64,000 bases of DNA from Planctomycetota bacterium (GCA_016350165.1 CP066225.1:4898001-4962000), one strand, 5' to 3'. Numbered from the stretch's first letter, positions 1-9,407 are shown. Translations and numbers: made by a program. The notes: generated by a model not told the origin, from the letters alone.

Positions 1-1501
1 CTGGTTTGCCGAAGTTGTTGCGCATGTGAATGAATAGCTCTTCAAGCGTGACCATCTCGACGTTGTCGTTGAGGCCTGCGGTGATTTTGCTCATGCGGTC
101 CATTGGGTCGCCTGACCAAGGATGTACATTAACGATGGTGTAGGCTGTTTGATCGTGAGCTGAATCGGTTGAAGCGCTGTTGAGATCTTGTGTGACAGAT
201 TCGACGGTGTCGAAGCCGTCCCAGAGCGAGTATTTGACTGAAAGAATTGGTTTGCCGTTGTTCCAGTTGAGTTGACCGTTGTTGCCTTTATATGCGGCAC
301 CGGTTTTGAACATAAGACCCATGATCTGCTCAGGTGAAACCATCGCGCCTAGTTTTTCGAGATCAGTTTCGTATTCATCGAGAACACTGAGTACGTTTTG
401 ATCGACGTTGGCCATGGCTTTAAGTGTAGCTTCCATTTGGCCTTGAATATCAGGGGTTTTAGAAGGATATGTGAAGCCGTGCCCGCCTGCGGTGACGAAG
501 AAATCTTTGTGTTCGCCAGTTGAAGCAGAGTTGTAAATATGCGCGAAGTTGGTTGGATTGATGTTTGGAGCTTCGGGGGACATGTCCCAGTTCATGGTGA
601 AGTTGCCACGGTTTGGGGAGCCGTACCATTTGGTGTCCCATGCGAAGTAGTTGTTGAGCCACTGAACGTTGTCGCCGTCACTCATGACGAATGCAACGTA
701 GTGTTTGTTGGGTTTAGATTCTTTTGTAACTTTGGTGTGTGTGCGTTGCTTGCCCCAATCGGCTTCCCATTTGGACATGGGGGCAACCGGTGCGAGCCAA
801 TCTGCCGCGACGCCCATGAGATTGTTGCGTGATGCGGAACCGAAGAATTCCATTTCGGAGCTGCCCCAACCGTAAACGAGTGTGTGATCGTTTTGTGCAG
901 CGAGGTACTTGTCTTTGTTTGGTGGCTCGTAAAACATGAAGCTGTTGTTCATGATTGCAAAATCGCGAAGAAAGTATGTTTTATTTTTGTCTTGGTTAAA
1001 AATCAGATTTTTGTTGAGCTGATCGTTGTAGTTTTGAAAGACCCATTCAGCATCTTTGCCGCGAACATCTTTAATAAGCTTCAGGCCTGCATCAATGGCG
1101 ATTTGCTCTGTTGTTTCATCAACTAGAATACCGCGATGAATGCCTGCGATACTGGTTGCAACGTTGATTGAATCAGCATCATACTTAATGTAGCCATTGA
1201 TTAGATTCTGGTTCTTGTAACGATTAACGAAGAATGCTGGATTAGGATTCGTGTGCATTCTGGCATCAGTATTTTTGCGAAGATATAGGTGTAGCCAAGG
1301 CATACTCTCTTTGGTTGAGACGAACATCTCAGGGTTTGTTTTTGCAACAATACCGCTAAGTGAGGCCATCATGACGTCTTTACTGCCGGTCGAATTTTCG
1401 CGGCTATAAACGTAAACATGAGTAGGTTGAGCAGCCGACGTGGTACCCGCAATGAGTAACGACGTCGAAGTAAGCAATGTTGCTTTGAAATTAGCTCGCA
1501 T
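1..1501 (-). CDS. GxGYxYP-type secreted putative glycoside hydrolase (partial, C-terminus outside window)
   Basis: About 500 residues can be read from an ATG at 1501 to the window edge with no stop, so the C-terminus is missing. An N-terminal signal peptide (first ~24 residues, hydrophobic, ending near TSAAQ) indicates export. The segment GGHGFTYP at about residue 338 fits the GxGYxYP signature of a family annotated as putative glycoside hydrolases, and the acidic stretch FVMSDGDNVQW near residue 270 is also typical of it. The start lies 21 bp after the stop of the symporter gene, so it is probably co-transcribed with it and the upstream regulator. The substrate is unknown; a role in glycan use is inferred from the neighbours. 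Confidence 0.75.
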   Translation of the reverse strand, partial: MRANFKATLLTSTSLLIAGTTSAAQPTHVYVYSRENSTGSKDVMMASLSGIVAKTNPEMFVSTKESMPWLHLYLRKNTDARMHTNPNPAFFVNRYKNQNLINGYIKYDADSINVATSIAGIHRGILVDETTEQIAIDAGLKLIKDVRGKDAEWVFQNYNDQLNKNLIFNQDKNKTYFLRDFAIMNNSFMFYEPPNKDKYLAAQNDHTLVYGWGSSEMEFFGSASRNNLMGVAADWLAPVAPMSKWEADWGKQRTHTKVTKESKPNKHYVAFVMSDGDNVQWLNNYFAWDTKWYGSPNRGNFTMNWDMSPEAPNINPTNFAHIYNSASTGEHKDFFVTAGGHGFTYPSKTPDIQGQMEATLKAMANVDQNVLSVLDEYETDLEKLGAMVSPEQIMGLMFKTGAAYKGNNGQLNWNNGKPILSVKYSLWDGFDTVESVTQDLNSASTDSAHDQTAYTIVNVHPWSGDPMDRMSKITAGLNDNVEMVTLEELFIHMRNNFGKP

Positions 1502-1522
1502 ATGTTTGCTCTCCAGTTTGTA

Positions 1523-3532
1523 TCAATTAGCACTAGTGACTTCGGTTTGTTGTTGCAGATTTTCTTGGTCACGTTGTGTGTTAATGTCTGTATCTTTGAA
1601 ATTATGTTTGAGCCAAATTGAGTATAGCGCGATTAATGCTGCGGCTGCAATGAATGTTGTGATTAAACAGGCTTTGTATGATTTGATTAAAGCAAGCATG
1701 GGTATGAGGAAAATAGCGATTTGGAATATCAAGGCAAAGGGATATGCAAGAAGATCGCGTTTGTGTTCGAGCGTTGCTTTTTGGTGTAACTCGGTTGGGA
1801 GTTTGTCTTTGTAAGGTTTCCAGAAACCGAAAGGTAAAGTTTGCTGATAGAAGCTTGTTAATGTCTGTTCGGAGGTTGGTTTGGTCAGTAGCGAACCTGC
1901 GATGGTAGCGATCAGGCCGATGGCTCCGATGAGAAGGAACTGCATACGTGGATCAATATCTGAGAAGAAAAAACGTTGAATAACAGCAGAAACGAGGCCA
2001 ACGAAAGTACCGATTGCGAAGCCGATGCCATTGAAACGCCACCAGTAGAATCGCAAGATAGTTGGAACTAGTAAGCCGGCACCTAGACCCATGATGATCC
2101 AGTCCCATATGTCGTTAATGTTAGTGATGGCATAGGTGAAGAGGAAACCAATTGCGACGATGACAATGATAAATAGCCAAGATGCGTAGATGAGTTCTTT
2201 GACCGAAGCTTTAGGGCGGATATATTTCTGATAAACATCTTTTGTGAATAAGCCAGCGGTTGCGTTGACGGTTGAGTCGAAGGTGGACATGGATGCTGCA
2301 AGTAAAGCGACAAGCATGAGGCCACGCATACCTGTAGGGATTTGGTAAAGAAGGACTGCAGGCATGATGCGTTCTGGATTGATGTTGCCGTGGTAACTGA
2401 GTAGGAGAAGTTTGGAAGACCAGTCGTCGCCAAGCAGTGAAGTGAGGCTTGAAATCAAAGTTTGTGTGTGAGTTTCAGGATTATTTGTGAAACTTGAAAG
2501 CAATGGTTGCCAACCAACTTCAGTGATATTCGGGTATGCATCTTTGATCGCAGCGGCAGCGTGTGCAAGTACTGTTTGATCGGGGAAAAGATCATTGACA
2601 AGCAAGAGGCCAAGTATTGCCATGCCGATCATTAATGGCCAGCGGATGGACATGAGGCAGATCCACAAGAAACTCATCTTTGCGCAATCACGATCACTCT
2701 TGGCGCCGAAGTATTTTGGATCGCCGCCACTGCCCATGCCGCCGAAAATATTGCGAAGTAAGTAGAAGAACATGAATCCAATGAGGGCTTGATAGGTTTC
2801 GTATCCATTAGGCATTGGCGTGTGCCATTGTGGGTAGGCTGACGTCCAGTTAGGATTGCCAGTGACTTGTGTTGCGAGGTTCGCTATCGAATCGCCAGAT
2901 CCAGAACGAGTTAAAGCTAGAGTTGAGATGATGATGACAGCTAAAAGAATGACGCCGGATTGAAGAAAATCTGTAACGACGACGCCATAAAACCCAGAAA
3001 GCATCGTGTAAATTGTTGCAACGACAATAAGCATTACGGCGCATTGCGCAGGCGAAAATGGCAGGAACATTGCGAGAAAAATGCCTGCGCCTTTTATGAG
3101 ATATGCAAGCATGCCGATGGTGCCGACGATTCCTGCAAATGCTGCGATTAATTGTGCGCATCGACCTCCAAAATTATCACCAAATCTGAAGATCATCCAT
3201 TCTGCCCCCGTGATACATTTAGAACGTCGATGCCATTTACCTGTCCATAAAAGCATCGCAGGTAAGATCAGGCAAGCGCCGCCACGGAATTCGATGAATA
3301 ATCCGCGTGGGCCAAGCATGAAAAGAAATGAAACGATCAGCATCGTGCCAGCCACATCGACGAATGAAGCAGTGCCTGATACACCGAGCATCCACCATGA
3401 GAGTGATCTGCCGCCGATTAGATAATCTTCAAGACTTTTTGAAGCCTTTTGCTTCAAGTAAATGCTTATAGATATGAGTAGCGAGAAGTATAGTATGATA
3501 ACTATGTAATCAATGGTGTTAAGATAATCCAT
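1523..3532 (-). CDS. Sodium:solute symporter (SSS family)
   Basis: This 669-residue, strongly hydrophobic protein has some 13-15 predicted membrane segments in the arrangement of SSS (LeuT-fold) carriers: an N-terminal helix, a Leu-rich early core around IGGRSLSWWMLG, and a long C-terminal extension with further helices. SSS proteins couple sodium entry to uptake of sugars, organic acids or similar solutes. It lies between a GntR/LacI-type regulator (59 bp upstream) and a GxGYxYP protein (21 bp downstream), all on the same strand. It is therefore probably the importer for the sugar sensed by the regulator. The cargo cannot be read from the sequence. Confidence 0.85.
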   Translation of the reverse strand: MDYLNTIDYIVIILYFSLLISISIYLKQKASKSLEDYLIGGRSLSWWMLGVSGTASFVDVAGTMLIVSFLFMLGPRGLFIEFRGGACLILPAMLLWTGKWHRRSKCITGAEWMIFRFGDNFGGRCAQLIAAFAGIVGTIGMLAYLIKGAGIFLAMFLPFSPAQCAVMLIVVATIYTMLSGFYGVVVTDFLQSGVILLAVIIISTLALTRSGSGDSIANLATQVTGNPNWTSAYPQWHTPMPNGYETYQALIGFMFFYLLRNIFGGMGSGGDPKYFGAKSDRDCAKMSFLWICLMSIRWPLMIGMAILGLLLVNDLFPDQTVLAHAAAAIKDAYPNITEVGWQPLLSSFTNNPETHTQTLISSLTSLLGDDWSSKLLLLSYHGNINPERIMPAVLLYQIPTGMRGLMLVALLAASMSTFDSTVNATAGLFTKDVYQKYIRPKASVKELIYASWLFIIVIVAIGFLFTYAITNINDIWDWIIMGLGAGLLVPTILRFYWWRFNGIGFAIGTFVGLVSAVIQRFFFSDIDPRMQFLLIGAIGLIATIAGSLLTKPTSEQTLTSFYQQTLPFGFWKPYKDKLPTELHQKATLEHKRDLLAYPFALIFQIAIFLIPMLALIKSYKACLITTFIAAAALIALYSIWLKHNFKDTDINTQRDQENLQQQTEVTSAN

Positions 3533-3591
3533 ATCGCTAGGCTTTCAGGGGCTTCTAACACGTTGGTTGATGGTAGAAGTTGTGTTTCAAA

Positions 3592-4704
3592 CTAATGGCG
3601 GGCGGATGTAGATTCGCGAACAATTAGTTTGCCGGAAATCAGGATATCTGCAGGCTCAGCATTTGGTTTTTCCATACGATCACGCAAGGTACTGAGTGCT
3701 TTGTGTGCGATATCTTTTGTTGGTTGCTCAATAGTCGTTAAAGGCACGGGCAGGAGATTAGCTAATGGTTGATTGTCAAAACCTGCGATCTTAATTTGAT
3801 CAGGTACTCTAATACCCATTCGAAGTAGATTTTTTAAGCATAATGCAGCGTTGTAGTCATTGTTGCAGATGATGCCATCAGGTTGGTGTTTATCGAGAAC
3901 TGTTTTAAGGAAATTTTCATCGCCAATATTGCCATGACAAATATGATTCGTTGGCATGGTGATTTCTGCATCTGTAAAAGCTGAATTCGCGCCTTCAAGT
4001 CGTTTTTCTGTTGTTGGTATACGAGATTCTTCACCCAAGAATAAAATACGCTCGCAGCCTTGCGCAAGTAAATGTTGTGCTAGCAGGTAACCGCTGCGTG
4101 TATGATTTAGGCTGACGATATCATAGTGACTGCGTTTTGGGTATTGAACGATGTCTCGGTCTAATAAGACAACGGGAATGTTATTTTCATTGAGTTCATT
4201 CAATATGGTTGTGTTTAGATCTGGCCACGCAATGTCCATTGGGTGTGGCACAAAAATAACGCCTTGAACGTTGTGGGAGATGAGTCTTTCGGTCGTTTCA
4301 ATTGAGCGTTTGCCATCCTCGATATCGGTTGGCACGTTGGATGCAAGGATCTGCCAATTGAGTTGAGAAGCATAATGCATCATATGTTGCTGCATATGAG
4401 CAAAAATATCGTCTTGTTGAAGTCGAGGTGTGATGATGCCAATTCGTTTGGAATTGTTATGTGCTTGCTGTTTTACAAAGCTGCCAGCGCCTTGGCGACG
4501 CAATATATGCCCTGCATTTTCAAGTTCTTTAAGTGCCCGGATGACGGTCGTTCGTGAGACCTGATATCCATCTAGTAATTCACCTTCGGTTGGGAGCTTA
4601 TCTCCCTCGGCAAACTCACCACTTTCTATTCGCTCAAGCAATGATTCGAACAGGTATTTGTGTTTTGGGTTGGATCGAGTGGTTTTTTGCATAGAAATTC
4701 GCAT
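3592..4704 (-). CDS. GntR-type winged-helix regulator with LacI-like sugar-binding domain
   Basis: Residues ~12-80 form a GntR winged helix (KLPTEGELLDGYQVSRTT, then a RRQGAGSFV wing). Residues ~85-365 form a LacI/periplasmic-binding-protein-like effector domain, seen in RIGIITPRL, VVLLDRDI, LAQHLLAQGCERILFLG and the closing IEQPTKDIAHKAL. The AraR group has this domain order; such proteins are usually repressors released by a sugar. It heads a leftward unit with a symporter and a GxGYxYP protein, and faces the rightward pseudopilin/PEP-CTERM/GH92 genes across 265 bp, so it may control both. An alternative ATG lies at 4692. Confidence 0.85.
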   Translation of the reverse strand: MRISMQKTTRSNPKHKYLFESLLERIESGEFAEGDKLPTEGELLDGYQVSRTTVIRALKELENAGHILRRQGAGSFVKQQAHNNSKRIGIITPRLQQDDIFAHMQQHMMHYASQLNWQILASNVPTDIEDGKRSIETTERLISHNVQGVIFVPHPMDIAWPDLNTTILNELNENNIPVVLLDRDIVQYPKRSHYDIVSLNHTRSGYLLAQHLLAQGCERILFLGEESRIPTTEKRLEGANSAFTDAEITMPTNHICHGNIGDENFLKTVLDKHQPDGIICNNDYNAALCLKNLLRMGIRVPDQIKIAGFDNQPLANLLPVPLTTIEQPTKDIAHKALSTLRDRMEKPNAEPADILISGKLIVRESTSARH

Positions 4705-4969
4705 CCATATTTGGTGATGAGGGGTATTTTGACCTCTCTGGCATCATTATGCAAGATATATTCTTTAAATTAATATAACAAATAAGATACAAATAGAAAT
4801 ATAAACTTTCTAAATTAGTATTGCAAATGAATCTGATAGGAGATACTTTGATAAATGTTGCAGGTAGTATGTTGTGCTGTGTGTTTTCGTTTCCGGGCTC
4901 AGGCTCATCTTTTTATTTAGTACCTAATTAGTTCTACGTTTATGACCCTTTCTGAGAGGTTAGGTTGAT
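4705..4969. promoter_or_regulatory. Divergent intergenic region between regulator and pseudopilin gene
   Basis: This AT-rich 265-bp gap separates the two diverging units of the glycan locus and must hold both promoters and probably the operator of the GntR/LacI-type regulator. A short imperfect inverted repeat (GAGG...CCTC) lies at about 4719-4735, but no long palindrome stands out. A purine-rich AGAGG lies upstream of the ATG at 4970. Confidence 0.4.
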
Positions 4970-5719
4970 ATGTTATATAAAACACGCGCATTTACGTTAA
5001 TTGAGTTACTAGTTGTAATAAGCATCATAGCGTTATTGATTGGTATTTTGCTGCCAGCACTGCAATCAGCACGGCAGGCGGCTAGATCCATGTCTTGTTT
5101 ATCAAATCAACATCAACTGGGTATCGCATTCGCATCCTATGGCGTTGATTACGATACATGGCCTGCAATTCAGGCTGACGGTAATAGTGATGAATACCCA
5201 GATGCGAACCTAGAGTGGTCCAAGGATGGCGGGATCTTCCTTTACTTCTACAAAGGTCGTTATACCCCAAGTACGTGGCCGCCAGATTTTGAACACATCG
5301 TAGACACGATTTTTATGTGCCCAAATTTTGAGATGGGTTTTACAGAGTCTGCTATTGGGACTGACTATCAATATTATCGTGCTGGTTATGGCTATAACCG
5401 TCATCTAAATGAACGTGAAAATGATATCAGTAAAGCATTTGACGTGAGGAATGTAGCAAAACCTATTAACCCTGAGATGGTTCAGAAAACGTCACAGGCA
5501 ATGCATCTTGTAGACAACCTTGCACCGATTGTACAGATATCTATGGCTGCACCATTTGATCCTTATGGATTGCATCAAGCGGCAGGTCGTCACAAAGGTA
5601 AATGCAACGTTCTTTATATGGATGCACATGCCGCAACTTATTCGCCAGATAATATTAAATGGAACTGGATGCCGGTTGGGCAGGATGATGATTTGGATAC
5701 ATTTTGGCGAGGTTTGTAG
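4970..5719 (+). CDS. Prepilin-like (type II secretion pseudopilin / DUF1559-like) protein
   Basis: This 249-residue protein opens with a short basic leader and the prepilin signature [10 protein letters not shown], with Glu at position +5, then one long hydrophobic helix. A prepilin peptidase would cut before the Phe and methylate it. The rest is a soluble globular domain with [18 protein letters not shown] and, near the end, [17 protein letters not shown], the pattern of the large planctomycete family of H-x9-DG/DAH-ending pseudopilins. No secretion ATPase or secretin lies nearby. It is first in a rightward unit with a PEP-CTERM protein and a GH92 enzyme. Its role (surface display or filament) is not known. 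Confidence 0.85.
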   Translation: MLYKTRAFTLIELLVVISIIALLIGILLPALQSARQAARSMSCLSNQHQLGIAFASYGVDYDTWPAIQADGNSDEYPDANLEWSKDGGIFLYFYKGRYTPSTWPPDFEHIVDTIFMCPNFEMGFTESAIGTDYQYYRAGYGYNRHLNERENDISKAFDVRNVAKPINPEMVQKTSQAMHLVDNLAPIVQISMAAPFDPYGLHQAAGRHKGKCNVLYMDAHAATYSPDNIKWNWMPVGQDDDLDTFWRGL

Positions 5720-5817
5720 ATTCAAAACATTAAATCACATTTTCAATACACATTTCGTTTTGTAGTTCATTGCAAAATATTTCGAAACAAAATCTAACAC
5801 TAACGGAGGCCAATGGG

Positions 5818-6591
5818 ATGTCAAAAATGAGACGTTTAAGCAAAGTAGGCTGCTATTTATGTGTCACAGCAAGTATGGTTTTGTTGAGTGAATCAGAAGC
5901 TAATGCAGAGGTGTTGTTCTTTAATGATATGGAGACTGGTGCTGTTGAAGTGAATGATTATCACACCGACGCAATTTTGCCAAAGGACAGTGAAGGCAAT
6001 GATATTTGGAATCGAGGATGGACTAACTGTGCTGTGGGTACGTTCGGCGGTGTTACATATGAAGGTGCTAGCCCATACGGAACTGATTCGCCTAGTCAGT
6101 ATTCGCTACTCTTGCAGAATGGTCTGTTGGAAGATTCAATGCAGGCTGAGTGGACTTTGGTTTCCAAAATGCCATTGGACAAAAATAAACTAGATGAGGG
6201 ATTGCTCTTTTCATGGGACTGGAAATGGAAAGATATGAATCACAGTGGAGCTGATCAAAACGCATGGGTTCAGTTCCGTATGTGGACAGAGAACGGCAGC
6301 TTTGTCACTGAAATTAACACCCCGACGATAGGCAACGAGTCAGTTGGTTTCGATAGCTCTGCAGGTTCATTTATTCACAGCGAAGTAGAGATCACTGTTG
6401 ATCAAATTCCAGGTGTTGTGAAGGCTTACGATATTCGAATTTTCTTGGAAAGTGATACTCAGGCCGCCGGTGAAGTTGGATTTGCATTAATCGACAATGT
6501 TCGGCTGGAAACTCTCCCTGTTCCTGAACCTGCATCGGCATCACTCATGGCTTTGGCGGCAACGGTAACGCTGATTCGCAGAAAGAAATAA
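5818..6591 (+). CDS. PEP-CTERM sorting-domain secreted protein
   Basis: This 257-residue protein has a signal peptide (MSKMRRLSKVGCYLC...) and a C-terminal tripartite PEP-CTERM tail: PVPEPASASL, a hydrophobic helix and a final RRKK. Exosortase-type enzymes recognise such tails for export and surface sorting. The middle (WNRGWTNCAVG, LDEGLLFSWDWKW, VGFALIDNVRLE) looks like an all-beta, carbohydrate-binding-type fold, but this is only an impression. The ATG at 5818 was chosen because GGAGG lies 8 nt upstream; an in-frame TTG at 5770 lacks a good site. It sits between the pseudopilin and GH92 genes, so it may be a surface partner in glycan use. Confidence 0.85.
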   Translation: MSKMRRLSKVGCYLCVTASMVLLSESEANAEVLFFNDMETGAVEVNDYHTDAILPKDSEGNDIWNRGWTNCAVGTFGGVTYEGASPYGTDSPSQYSLLLQNGLLEDSMQAEWTLVSKMPLDKNKLDEGLLFSWDWKWKDMNHSGADQNAWVQFRMWTENGSFVTEINTPTIGNESVGFDSSAGSFIHSEVEITVDQIPGVVKAYDIRIFLESDTQAAGEVGFALIDNVRLETLPVPEPASASLMALAATVTLIRRKK

Positions 6592-6604
6592 TTTGTTATA
6601 ACAT

Positions 6605-6648
6605 TTGTGATAGCCACAGAAATGTGGTTGTCACAATTTCATTTTTTC
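6605..6648 (+). terminator. Intercistronic hairpin with T-rich tail (possible attenuator)
   Basis: TTGTGA at 6605-6610 pairs with TCACAA at 6631-6636 and CCACA at 6614-6618 pairs with TGTGG at 6623-6627. The bases between can pair with G:U, giving a stem of about 14 bp, followed by TTTCATTTTTTC. It lies between the PEP-CTERM and GH92 genes, so it could end most transcripts or stabilise the upstream message. Confidence 0.6.
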
Positions 6649-6662
6649 AAACGGAACCCGCC

Positions 6663-8786
6663 ATGAGTTTTGCCGACTTAGTCAATCCTTTGCAGGGATC
6701 GCAAAGCATTTATAGTTTTTCAACTGGTAACACATATCCAGCAATTGGATTGCCCCGAGGTATGACCTACTGGACGCCTCAAACTTCAGATGAACGTTTC
6801 ATTTTCAGCAGAAATGAATCTAAATGGTCAGGCTTTCGTGCAACGCATTCCCCTTCACCTTGGATGGGTGATTATGGTCATTTTGATGTGATGGGTATTC
6901 AACTTGATTCAAGTGGCGCCTGTGGCTTGCTTCCCGCTCACCGGGCAGGCAGTTACGATCGTGAAGCACTTCATTCAAAACCTTACGAGTGTGCGATCGA
7001 TTGTTTTCGCTACAATGTCCAAACTGAATTAACTGCTACTACACGTTGTGCATTAATGAAGCTGTCGTATCCTGACTGCTCTGATCACAGTGCAGCAGTC
7101 GTGCTTCAAACAGGTTTGGGCGATGAAGTAACCTGGGGCGAGATTGCTGTTCGTCAGCAAGAGAACGGTTGGGTTATTGAAGGTGTTTCGCAATCGTATT
7201 ACGGCCATTTTGATCACCCCGTTGGTTGTTACTTTGTATGTGAAATTGAAAATGCAAAAGTACAAAAAGTATTTGCACTTGACGATGAACAGTTGTATCC
7301 CGACAAGCAAAATCATGAAGGCAAACGTGCAGGTTTATGCCTGCAAATTAAGCCTGAAGGTAAAGTGTTACTGAAAATTGCGACAAGCTTTATCAGTTTA
7401 GATCAAGCTAGACTTAATTTAAAAACTGAAATCGCGTCCAAATCATACGAGCAGGTACGTGATCTGAATAAGCAGCAGTGGGAGCAATGGCTCAGTAAAA
7501 TTGAAGTTGAGGGTGGCAGCGAACGTGAGCGAGTTTGCTTCTATTCAGCTTTATATCGCGTCGGTTTGTTTCCTACCTCAATGCATGAACCAACTGAAGA
7601 TGGTGTGCAACACTATAGCCCATTTGATGGCCAAGTTCATTCAGGCGTGCTTTACACAAATAACGGCTTCTGGGATACGCATCGCACCGTCTATCCGTTG
7701 CTTAGCCTCATCGATCCTGAAGGTTTTGCTGGGATTATCGACGGTTACATGCAGGCATATCGGTATAGTGGTTGGCTTCCTAAATGGGCAAGCCCCGGCT
7801 TCAGGAACTGTATGATTGGCACTCATATTGATTCAGTTGTCGCTGAAGCACTTAATTCAAATGTGCAGGATGTTGATTATCATGAAGCCTATGAAGCGCT
7901 TAGAAAGAATGCATTTACGGAAGGTGATACAGGTGGTAAGTTTGGGCGGCTGGGGCTAAAAGCATTCCGCAACTATGGCTACGTTCCAGACGATATTGCA
8001 CCGTACAGCGTCAGCCGCACACTCGATTTCTCATATAGCGATTGGTGTGTGATGCAGGTTGCTGAGCATGTTAATGCTGATGAAGATGTTCAGTCACTTG
8101 CAAAAACATACAAGAACTATAAGAACCTGTGGAATGATGAATATAGTCTTATGTTGCCGCGTAATTCCGATGGCTCATGGAATGTCTACGATTCAATGTA
8201 TCAATGGGGCGGGGCGTACATTGAAGGCAGCGCTTGGCAGCATAGCTTCTCTGTGCCACATGATATTAACGGCTTCGCAGAGTTGGTCGGCGGCAAAGAT
8301 AAACTTGCTGATTGCATACAAATGATGATGCACTTGCCTCCTCGTTTTGAAGTTGGGCCATACGGCCACGAAATTCATGAAATGACCGAAATGGTCTATG
8401 CGCGAGATAGTGATGGTAATCACTTCGGGCAGTATGCTCACAGCAATCAACCAGTACACGCATACCTTTGGATGCTTGCAACACTTGGGTGCAAAGACAA
8501 AGCTAATCAGCACATCAATCGCGTGATTGAAAATCTTTATACGCCAGACAATCTGCCGGGAGATGAAGATAATGGTGAGATGAGTGCATGGTATATTTTC
8601 GCTGCACTCGGCTTTTATCCAGTATGCCCCGGTTCAGGTAAGTTGATTCGTTGCTCTTCAGGTATTTTCGATAAAGTTGTCATTAACAGCAATGCTCACG
8701 TCGGAGAGAACAAGGACCCGTCGCAAATCGATAAGATTATTTCAGCCGATAATTATTTGGCTGAAACACCGCTCAATATCACGTAA
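6663..8786 (+). CDS. Glycoside hydrolase family 92 (alpha-mannosidase)
   Basis: The 707-residue protein matches GH92, calcium-dependent exo-alpha-mannosidases that invert configuration. The N-terminal beta domain starts at NPLQGSQSIYSF, and the (alpha/alpha)6 barrel carries VLYTNNGFWDTHRTVYPLL. The general acid is probably Glu521 in EGSAWQHS and the base pair Asp634/Asp636 in GDEDNGEMSAW. This spacing is close to that of the catalytic residues in characterised GH92 enzymes. The ATG at 6663 begins the family homology; an in-frame GTG at 6624 lies inside the upstream hairpin. No signal peptide is visible, unusual for GH92, so the substrate may be hydrolysed inside the cell after uptake. Confidence 0.9.
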   Translation: MSFADLVNPLQGSQSIYSFSTGNTYPAIGLPRGMTYWTPQTSDERFIFSRNESKWSGFRATHSPSPWMGDYGHFDVMGIQLDSSGACGLLPAHRAGSYDREALHSKPYECAIDCFRYNVQTELTATTRCALMKLSYPDCSDHSAAVVLQTGLGDEVTWGEIAVRQQENGWVIEGVSQSYYGHFDHPVGCYFVCEIENAKVQKVFALDDEQLYPDKQNHEGKRAGLCLQIKPEGKVLLKIATSFISLDQARLNLKTEIASKSYEQVRDLNKQQWEQWLSKIEVEGGSERERVCFYSALYRVGLFPTSMHEPTEDGVQHYSPFDGQVHSGVLYTNNGFWDTHRTVYPLLSLIDPEGFAGIIDGYMQAYRYSGWLPKWASPGFRNCMIGTHIDSVVAEALNSNVQDVDYHEAYEALRKNAFTEGDTGGKFGRLGLKAFRNYGYVPDDIAPYSVSRTLDFSYSDWCVMQVAEHVNADEDVQSLAKTYKNYKNLWNDEYSLMLPRNSDGSWNVYDSMYQWGGAYIEGSAWQHSFSVPHDINGFAELVGGKDKLADCIQMMMHLPPRFEVGPYGHEIHEMTEMVYARDSDGNHFGQYAHSNQPVHAYLWMLATLGCKDKANQHINRVIENLYTPDNLPGDEDNGEMSAWYIFAALGFYPVCPGSGKLIRCSSGIFDKVVINSNAHVGENKDPSQIDKIISADNYLAETPLNIT

Positions 8787-8811
8787 ATCATCATGATCCG
8801 ATATGACTTTC

Positions 8812-8843
8812 AAGGCCTTGGTGTGTGAAGCAATCAAGGCTTT
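8812..8843 (+). terminator. Weak terminator after GH92 gene
   Basis: AAGGCCTTG (8812-8820) pairs with CAAGGCTTT (8835-8843) through nine pairs including one G:U. The tail is only TTTAT, so termination may be weak. Confidence 0.4.
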
Positions 8844-8950
8844 ATCATGTAGATGGATTTCAGCAAAGTGAATGCTATTAGGGCAGGGGGTTTCAGAAAT
8901 CTTGCGGCTATTTTGCGTGAATATTGTGGCTCATCCTCATGGTGCGCAAA

Positions 8951-8979
8951 AAATAACCTCCTGAAAAACAAGAGGTTAA
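8951..8979 (-). terminator. Rho-independent terminator of tRNA-His
   Basis: Read on the - strand, TAACCTC pairs with GAGGTTA around a short loop and is followed by a run of T. It starts a few bases after the tRNA 3' end. Confidence 0.8.
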
Positions 8980-8982
8980 AAG

Positions 8983-9057
8983 GGTGACTGAGGGGATTCG
9001 AACCCCCGACCCCCGCGACCACAACGCGGTGCTCTAACCAACTGAGCTACAGTCACC
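8983..9057 (-). tRNA. tRNA-His (anticodon GTG)
   Basis: The - strand folds as a full cloverleaf. An eight-pair acceptor includes the extra G(-1) at 9057 opposite C73 at 8983, the histidine identity mark. T8 and A9 are followed by a GCTC D-stem, the anticodon loop reads TTGTGGT, and the T-arm contains GGTTCGAATCC. CCA is not encoded. It stands alone with its own terminator. Confidence 0.97.
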
Positions 9058-9407
9058 ATCTGATTGTCGAACTTGCCACCTTTCGGCTGCAAACCCTTGA
9101 GAGCAACAAGATTAGTATTCATCTCCCTATGTGTCAAATGCAAATAGCGTTGTTTGCACCTGTGTAAAACGTTGGGTATTATGCCTACTCACTTCTGGTA
9201 GGTGGGGGGCGATGTCCTATGATGCGCAAGGTTTTTGTCTAAATTATCTCGACCTTTTCGCGCGCGTTTTCATTGCTCAGCAATTTTTGGATGAACGTCG
9301 GTATATAGATACCTGACATTTGCGATGCCGTGCGCTAGTATTCCAAACAAACTTTCTCACGGTAACACAGCAAGGATCTTGTGTCCTCGCTTTTTAAGGA
9401 GATGTCG
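9058..9407. other. Intergenic region upstream of POT transporter
   Basis: No convincing gene is seen. It must hold the tRNA-His promoter (leftward) and the transporter promoter (rightward). A -10-like TAGTAT lies near 9336, and AAGGAG at 9396-9401 is the ribosome site for the ATG at 9408. Confidence 0.5.

Noticed and set aside
4705-4969. Operator palindrome for the GntR/LacI-type regulator
   Set aside because: Only a short GAGG...CCTC pair was found; it is too weak to call an operator.
9131-9316. A 61-codon open frame before the POT gene
   Set aside because: No start signal or similarity, and it precedes the real ribosome site for the transporter.
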